Positions 49,525-54,074 of a DNA stretch of 54,074 nucleotides are shown here, piece by piece. The notes beneath the pieces were generated by a model that ran no database searches, had not been told where the DNA came from, and saw only the letters and a program-made list of their open reading frames with translations. The position numbers and the translations under genes are program-made. Position 1 is the stretch's first letter; each line of letters begins with the position of its first letter. Origin of the DNA: Gemmatimonadaceae bacterium (GTDB lineage Bacteria > Gemmatimonadota > Gemmatimonadetes > Gemmatimonadales > Gemmatimonadaceae); the NCBI GenBank assembly GCA_036003045.1, contig DASYSS010000071.1:1-54074 (forward strand), in the 5' to 3' direction.

Positions 49525-49911
49525 ATGCTCCGCTCATGGCAGCAAGATCTCCAAGATCACAGTCTCGCCGACCAGCTCAGAGACGAGCGTAACGAAAAGC
49601 TCGCCACCCTTCGCGCGAAGCCCGTCTTTCGCGACAACGAGACGCTCGCCGACTTCACGCTCGCCGCGCTGTCGCGGATGGGCTACTACGTGACCGACGA
49701 GATCCTCGTCGCCGTCCAGCGCATCGATGCCACGGACGAGGAGAAGGCGAACATCGCCGACGGGATCGAGCTGCACGCGCTCGTCTCGAGGAAGATCACG
49801 GCGGCGTACGGAAAGTATCTGGGCACGTTCGCCGACAGCCTGATCGGAATGGCGGTGGTCGCCTTATTCAATTTTCGGCAGCAGTGCGAGCCCGAGGCGA
49901 TGGCGCGATGA
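49525..49911 (+). CDS. Hypothetical protein (128 aa)
   Basis: Start at ATG 49525 after GAGG. A helical protein (SWQQDLQDHSLADQLRDERNEKLATLRAKP), then FTLAALSRMGYYVTDEILVAVQRID and ALVSRKITAAYGKYLGTFADSLIGMAV. Not recognised. It is the first gene of the rightward operon that ends at the window junction. Confidence 0.7.
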   Translation: MLRSWQQDLQDHSLADQLRDERNEKLATLRAKPVFRDNETLADFTLAALSRMGYYVTDEILVAVQRIDATDEEKANIADGIELHALVSRKITAAYGKYLGTFADSLIGMAVVALFNFRQQCEPEAMAR

Positions 49912-50462
49912 ACGACATTCTCGCGCGCATTGCTTCGCCGTCTCTGGCTCGGCGCTTCTTCGCCAAGACGGTGCCCGAGCCTAACTCCGGCTGTCTGCTG
50001 TGGACTGCATCTGCTCACGTGAACGGGTACGGACGTTTTGCGATTTCGAAGCGGATTCAAGAACGCGCCCACCGCGTTGCTTGGTTGATCCGGCACGGCG
50101 AAATACCCAACGGACTCTGCGTCCTTCATCGGTGCGACGTTCCCGCGTGCGTAAACGTGGACCATCTGTTTCTCGGTACGCTCGCTGACAATAACGCCGA
50201 CATGATGGCGAAGGGCCGGAACCGCAATGTGCTAGCCGAGCGAGCGCGACGCACGCCCGTCTGTTCATGCGGCACGCCCTTCACGCTGGCGCGCCGAACG
50301 CGCGATGGAATTGTGCGTCCCGCTGGTAAGCGAGTCTGCAAGTCGTGTCAGCAGCGAGAAAACGCCGAAAGGTATCGGCTCAATCGAATTGCGATTCTCG
50401 CGAAGAAGGCCGAGCAGCGACGGGCGCGGGGGATTGCGCCACGACAAAAGGCGGTCGCATGA
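49908..50462 (+). CDS. HNH endonuclease (homing type)
   Basis: A 184-residue protein, ATG in the previous stop. NSGCLLWTASAHVNGYGRFAI, then AHRVAWLIRHGEIPNGLCVLHRCDVPACVNVDHLFLGTLADNNADM is the typical HNH_3 fold with HRC..C and N..H. A C-terminal zinc-binding region has CSCGTPF and CKSCQQRENAERYR. Codon and base use look more AT-rich, consistent with acquisition. It probably homes between phages. Confidence 0.83.
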   Translation: MNDILARIASPSLARRFFAKTVPEPNSGCLLWTASAHVNGYGRFAISKRIQERAHRVAWLIRHGEIPNGLCVLHRCDVPACVNVDHLFLGTLADNNADMMAKGRNRNVLAERARRTPVCSCGTPFTLARRTRDGIVRPAGKRVCKSCQQRENAERYRLNRIAILAKKAEQRRARGIAPRQKAVA

Positions 50463-50791
50463 GCGCCCGCCCCGACCACTCGCTCCCGATAGGCGTTCTC
50501 GACGCCGAAGATCGAGAGCCACCGGCGCGCGTCGAATTCCCGTCAGACGCTGGCTACGGGTTCGCGCCTCGGTATTGGAAGGCGAAGCGCGCCGATATGC
50601 GCCGGTGGGTCCAGCAGGAACTCGGCGGGATTGGCTCGGACCTGCCCGAAGACGAGGCGCAGATCATCGCCGAGTTCCACGCGGTGAAGGAATTACAGCG
50701 GCCGATGCGGTGGGCTGAGAAAAGTCTGATGCGGTCGTGCGTGCTGGATCTCGTTGTCGCGTGGGCGGCATTTGCGAAGGCGGGGCGATGA
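50459..50791 (+). CDS. Hypothetical protein (110 aa)
   Basis: ATGA start. The central part FPSDAGYGFAPRYWKAKRADMRRWVQQELGGIGSDL and VKELQRPMRWAEKSLMRSCVLDLVVAWAAF has a helical pattern. Not recognised. It is coupled to the HNH gene upstream and the next gene downstream. Confidence 0.68.
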   Translation: MSARPDHSLPIGVLDAEDREPPARVEFPSDAGYGFAPRYWKAKRADMRRWVQQELGGIGSDLPEDEAQIIAEFHAVKELQRPMRWAEKSLMRSCVLDLVVAWAAFAKAGR

Positions 50792-51243
50792 GCGCGCCGG
50801 GGACTGCGGTCGCGATTCTGCGCGCCATGCTCGCCGACACCGTCCCTGGCCAATGGGACGCGCACGGCGGACACGTTGCTGCTGTCAGCGAGGCGCCGCT
50901 GCGAGTCGTGGACGGGCGATCAGATCCCGATTCGCTCAGGTACTACGGCGGCTATCTCGTCTGCGAGTCGTGCGACCGAAAGGACGCGGGGTTCATCGCC
51001 GCGGCGCACAATCTCTTGCCGGATCTCCTCGACGGCTACGACGAGATGGCGCACCGCATGTGGAAGATGGAGTTGGAACTGCGCTGCGCGAAGGCCGCGC
51101 TCGACGAGGCCGAGCAGACGATTGAATATGAGCGCAGCCGACGCTACGTGGCGCCGCTTCGACCGTTGGAGCGCGCCGGGCTGATTCGCATTTACCACGA
51201 TAACCGCGTCGAGACCACTACGGCGATCGGAGTCGGGGCGTGA
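50788..51243 (+). CDS. Hypothetical protein (151 aa)
   Basis: ATGA overlap. SLRYYGGYLVCESCDRKDAGFIAAAHNLLPDLLDGYDEMAHRMWKMELELRCAKAALDEAEQTI is a pattern shared with Ea22-like and other phage proteins (Cys pair, AAAHN.LP.LL, then a helix). A zinc site and a coil are probable. Function unknown. Confidence 0.7.
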   Translation: MSAPGTAVAILRAMLADTVPGQWDAHGGHVAAVSEAPLRVVDGRSDPDSLRYYGGYLVCESCDRKDAGFIAAAHNLLPDLLDGYDEMAHRMWKMELELRCAKAALDEAEQTIEYERSRRYVAPLRPLERAGLIRIYHDNRVETTTAIGVGA

Positions 51244-51244
51244 G

Positions 51245-51670
51245 ATGTCCGTTACTCCCGCCGATCGCCCGATTGGCTCGCACTGGACCTACGTGGGCGT
51301 CAATCACCCCCGCGCGCCGATCGGCTGCGAGATCGTCGAGCGCTACGACGACCTTGAGAAGTGCATGTTCGACTGCGTGGTCCGATGCGAGGACGGGACT
51401 CTCGTCGTCGCGTTCGACGCGAACCTCCACGCCGAAGGCTGTACCGGCTCACCGCGCGATATGTCCGCGCCGTGGTTCCCGGCGAAGGAATGGGAGAACC
51501 GGAACCCGCCGTGCTCGTGTGGCGCGGGTCCAATGGCGGCAGATCACAAGTTCAAGCGCCTGCTGCGCACCAAGAACAAGCTGCAAACGAAATCCGAGAT
51601 CGAACACGAAGATTTAGTGGTGAACTTCGAAGGCCCCATCCCTGTCGCCGTGGAGCGAAAAGTCTCATGA
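51245..51670 (+). CDS. Hypothetical protein (141 aa)
   Basis: Starts two bases after the previous stop. SHWTYVGVNHPRAPIGCEIVERYDDL, then VVRCEDGTLVVAFDANLHAEGC and NPPCSCGAGP. Beta-rich with a Cys pair at the end. Not recognised. It overlaps the next start by four bases. Confidence 0.68.
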   Translation: MSVTPADRPIGSHWTYVGVNHPRAPIGCEIVERYDDLEKCMFDCVVRCEDGTLVVAFDANLHAEGCTGSPRDMSAPWFPAKEWENRNPPCSCGAGPMAADHKFKRLLRTKNKLQTKSEIEHEDLVVNFEGPIPVAVERKVS

Positions 51671-52629
51671 GCACTTCAACGAAGCCGGAACCGACCGCCG
51701 TCGCTCTGCGCGATGCGTCAGTCGGCAACCTGCCGCCGGCTATACAAGAGCGCCTCCAGCTCCGACGCCTGTCGAATCAGGTGGCCGGCGAGTTGGCGAA
51801 GATCAACTGGGGGGCGAAGCTCGATCTCGACACCCGCCGCGCCGTCGCCGATTGGGGCCGTCAGTTCCGCGTGGACGTGACGACGGAGATTCACGTGCTC
51901 GGCGGCAACATCTACCTGAACGCCGCGTTCTGGCTCCGGAAGCTCTCGGAACTCGTCGCCGAAGGCGTGGTCGAGTACGCGGTCGCGGACCACGTCGAAG
52001 ATGATCCGCGACTCAAGAAGCTCGGCCCCGAAGGCGAGGGCGAGTACAGCCGCCGGCTTCGTGAGCGGATCATGCACGCGATCCCGGATGCCGCGACCTC
52101 GGCCGTCGTGTTCCGCGTGAAGCTGCGCTCGATGGAGAAGGAAGTCGTCGGCGTGAAGTGGTGCGGTGGCGGGACGCGGAAGAGCGACCCCGTCGGCGAT
52201 GCGATGCCGGTCGAGACGTCAGAGTCCCGCGCGGCGCGGCGCGCCATGCGTCTTATCGCGACGCACGTACCCGCAGCGTCCAAGGAGATCGAAGCGATCG
52301 AGACGTCCGCCGAGCAACTCTCCGAGCGCGTCGTCGAGGCGAAGACGCGGATCGCCGACGTCGAGGCGACGCGCAACCCGCCGCGGAAGGCGATCGCCGC
52401 GGGCGTCTCGGATGATCCCTACACGCAGGTCGCCACGAACGAGCAGAAGGCGGAGATCGCCGAGCTGCTCGACAAGGCCGACGTCACCGACGACGAACGC
52501 GCGAGAATCGCGACGACGGCCGGCGCGAAGGATTACCGCGCCGCGGACGCCCTCGCGCTCATCGAACGCCTCGCATCCCTCGTCCCGCAGAAACAGGGCG
52601 AGGACTTCTCACTCTCAAGCGAGGGCTAA
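51667..52629 (+). CDS. Putative recombination/DNA-annealing protein, uncertain
   Basis: A 320-residue protein. The middle ETSESRAARRAMRLI resembles the ETRAxxRALR-type helix that ends the core of RecT-like annealing proteins, and DWGRQFRVDVTTEIHVLGGNIYLNAAFWLRKL is a conserved phage segment. The C-terminal part (TNEQKAEIAELLDKADVTDDERARIATTAG) resembles recombination-protein tails. It lies in a block with nucleases. The function is tentative; it could be another DNA-binding protein. Confidence 0.55.
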   Translation: MSTSTKPEPTAVALRDASVGNLPPAIQERLQLRRLSNQVAGELAKINWGAKLDLDTRRAVADWGRQFRVDVTTEIHVLGGNIYLNAAFWLRKLSELVAEGVVEYAVADHVEDDPRLKKLGPEGEGEYSRRLRERIMHAIPDAATSAVVFRVKLRSMEKEVVGVKWCGGGTRKSDPVGDAMPVETSESRAARRAMRLIATHVPAASKEIEAIETSAEQLSERVVEAKTRIADVEATRNPPRKAIAAGVSDDPYTQVATNEQKAEIAELLDKADVTDDERARIATTAGAKDYRAADALALIERLASLVPQKQGEDFSLSSEG

Positions 52630-52632
52630 TCG

Positions 52633-53118
52633 ATGCTCGTCCCCTTCCGCTCTAGCGATCGACTCCTCGGCTCGAAAGCCTTGGGCATCTACGACAAGAT
52701 GCTCGACACGGCGAAGGCCGCATGCGACAAGGTCTACGCCCCGACGCTCTGGCTCGATACCGAAAAGGGCCGCGTCGAACGCGCCGAGGCGTGGCTCAAC
52801 GAATCGCTCGACGGCTTGGAGCTGGGCGAGGAACGCGACATCGACATCGCCTCGCCACTCGCCTCCGTGATTGGGAACGCGGCGTCCGCGTATCTCTCGC
52901 AGCTCACGAAGCTCGCCGAGAAGCAGACGGACCTCCTCGTGCCGGTGGATGACACGAGCGAAATCACGGCGCGGGTCGCGAGTTTGGCGGATCGGATTCG
53001 AGGGCAGGGCGAGCTCACTGGCATCAGCAGCGCGACCGTCAGCGTGAACGGCGGCGAGCCGATGACGCTCGACGAGATGTCGCGGCGCGTTGAACATCTG
53101 ACCAAGCGCGCCGACTAA
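52633..53118 (+). CDS. Hypothetical protein (161 aa)
   Basis: Starts four bases after the previous stop. LGIYDKMLDTAKAACDKVYAPTLWLDTEKGRVERAEAWLNESL and VIGNAASAYLSQLTKLAEKQ are helical. The tail is beta-like. Not recognised. It may partner the upstream protein. Confidence 0.68.
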   Translation: MLVPFRSSDRLLGSKALGIYDKMLDTAKAACDKVYAPTLWLDTEKGRVERAEAWLNESLDGLELGEERDIDIASPLASVIGNAASAYLSQLTKLAEKQTDLLVPVDDTSEITARVASLADRIRGQGELTGISSATVSVNGGEPMTLDEMSRRVEHLTKRAD

Positions 53119-53158
53119 TGCCTCAGGTGACGCATCCGGGAACCCGGAAGGCGGCAGC

Positions 53159-53593
53159 ATGACGCTCGCCACGGCATGTCCAAAGCCGGCCAAGCGTGAG
53201 AAGTCGCCGCGGAAGCCGATGAAGCGCTCGCGAATTGCGGCGAAGAAGCGGAACGCCTCGGACTTCGCGCGCATTTACGGCAGCAAGGCACGGGTGCGCT
53301 GGATCAAGGAGCAAGACTGCTGGTGGTGCGGGCGCGCGGCGACAGAGGAGATGCCATCCGACAACGCGCACACGGTGAACGGTGGCAAGAGTCGCAAGGC
53401 CGACTTCTACACGATTTTGCCGCTCTGCCGCGCGCATCATCGGGCGTACGACAAGTACGAGCCGCCGTTTCACAGCGCCACGCTCCGCCGCATCGCGTTT
53501 CAAGCCGCCGCCCAGGTCGAATCACAGTGGCAACGAGTCAAGCACGTTCTCGCTGGCGAGTCTGTCGGCCTCCCCTCTACTGAGCCTGAGTGA
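53159..53593 (+). CDS. HNH-type nuclease (YbcO/DUF968-like)
   Basis: A 144-residue protein. CWWCGRAATEEMPSDNAHTVNGGKSRKADFYTILPLCRAHHRAYD shows a Cys pair, a His in the HxxxGG region and the C..HH end of YbcO-like recombination nucleases. The N-terminus is basic (KREKSPRKPMKRSRIAAKKR). It may act in phage recombination or DNA processing. It follows a block of unknown genes. Confidence 0.78.
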   Translation: MTLATACPKPAKREKSPRKPMKRSRIAAKKRNASDFARIYGSKARVRWIKEQDCWWCGRAATEEMPSDNAHTVNGGKSRKADFYTILPLCRAHHRAYDKYEPPFHSATLRRIAFQAAAQVESQWQRVKHVLAGESVGLPSTEPE

Positions 53594-53594
53594 A

Positions 53595-53996
53595 ATGGGC
53601 ACGAAAGTCGTCATCAACAAATGTTTCGGCGGATTTGGCCTGAGCAACGAGGCCGAGCGGCGGTTGATCGGTTGCGGCCATATCAAGCTGATGGAGCCGA
53701 AGGAGTACTACGACGCGCGGCCCGATTGGGAACAGCGCTTTGCAGAGGACCAAGAGCGCGATAGTTGGCTATTGAGCATCAACGTCGTGGATGGCAAGAT
53801 CGTCATCGATGAGCACAGCCGCGACGAATCCCGCGCCTGCCCGCGCCTCGTGGCTGTCGTCGAGGAGTTGGGCGCCGCGGCGAGCAGTTGGGCGGCGAAG
53901 TTAGCGGTCGTCGAAGTCCCGGATGGCGTCGAGTGGAGCATCCACTATTACGACGGTCTAGAGCACGTCGAGGAGGTGCACCGCACATGGGGATGA
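53595..53996 (+). CDS. Hypothetical protein spanning the circle junction (133 aa)
   Basis: The ATG at 53595 comes two bases after the previous stop. KVVINKCFGGFGLSNEAERRL, then IVIDEHSRDESRACPRLVAVVEELG and WSIHYYDGLEHVEEVHRTWG match a common phage hypothetical protein whose N-terminus VVINxCFGGFGLS is highly conserved. Function is unknown. Its last 50 bases are repeated at the start of the window, so it lies at the circle junction. Confidence 0.85.
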   Translation: MGTKVVINKCFGGFGLSNEAERRLIGCGHIKLMEPKEYYDARPDWEQRFAEDQERDSWLLSINVVDGKIVIDEHSRDESRACPRLVAVVEELGAAASSWAAKLAVVEVPDGVEWSIHYYDGLEHVEEVHRTWG

Positions 53997-54074
53997 CGTC
54001 TCCAGTCTCGTCCCCCGACACGCTCTCGGCTGAGATGATCGCGGAAGTTCGCGAGTACGCACGAATCCACGCGC
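53947..54074. repeat. Direct terminal repeat, right copy
   Basis: Identical to bases 1-128. It supports circular closure at 53,946 bp, or a terminally redundant molecule. It has no stem structure or unusual composition of its own. Confidence 0.95.
53987..54074 (+). CDS. 5' fragment of the gene at 41-535 (duplicate by overlap)
   Basis: The first 29 codons of the conserved phage protein are repeated here because the ends overlap. It is truncated by the window end and should be merged with 41-535. Confidence 0.85.
   Translation, partial: MGMTSPVSSPDTLSAEMIAEVREYARIHA

Overview
The window is a complete or near-complete genome of a tailed double-stranded DNA phage with siphovirus organisation. 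Bases 1-128 are repeated exactly as the last 128 bases (53947-54074), so the sequence closes into a circle of 53,946 bp, and one gene (53595-53996) and the next (41-535) run across the junction. GC content is high and nearly every gene lies on the + strand in long operons joined by ATGA, GTGA or TGATG stop/start overlaps. The host is not stated. A lipoprotein with a collagen-like Gly-X-Y tract, a spanin-like protein in the lysis region and the codon use suggest a high-GC Gram-negative bacterium; Gemmatimonadota would fit but this is inference.

Layout. (1) 41-3031: small unknown phage proteins, several zinc-binding. (2) 3028-11588: DNA metabolism. This holds a HerA/FtsK-like ATPase interrupted by a LAGLIDADG intein, a replication initiator, a DnaB-like helicase, a STAS-like protein, a C39-like cysteine peptidase-fold protein, a VRR-NUC nuclease and an HNH nuclease. 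(3) 11612-19933: packaging and head (terminase subunits, DUF4055 portal, MuF/SPP1 gp7-like protein, scaffold, decoration protein, major capsid). A promoter, three short hairpin repeats and a terminator lie just before the capsid genes. (4) 20028-33772: connectors, tail tube, tail chaperones with a GGGAAAC -1 frameshift site, tape measure, distal tail protein and a 1674-residue tail-tip protein. (5) 33926-39581: a dense run of small membrane proteins, a DUF1906-type endolysin, DUF1353 and DUF6527 proteins and a spanin-like protein. (6) 39584-46831: a secreted protein, a zinc-finger protein and a second set of surface/fibre proteins, including one built from about 27 copies of a 14-residue repeat. 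(7) 46828-48740: the only leftward genes, including the collagen-like lipoprotein and an XRE-type regulator, facing a palindrome-rich intergenic region. (8) 48836-53996: rightward early-type genes, including two further HNH-type nucleases and a possible recombination protein.

The replication, packaging, structural and lysis modules are complete enough for an autonomous phage. The XRE regulator opposite a palindromic operator region hints at a lysis/lysogeny-type switch, but I see no integrase, transposase or partition gene. No tRNA or CRISPR array was recognised. Functions rest on motif recognition by eye, without database searches.
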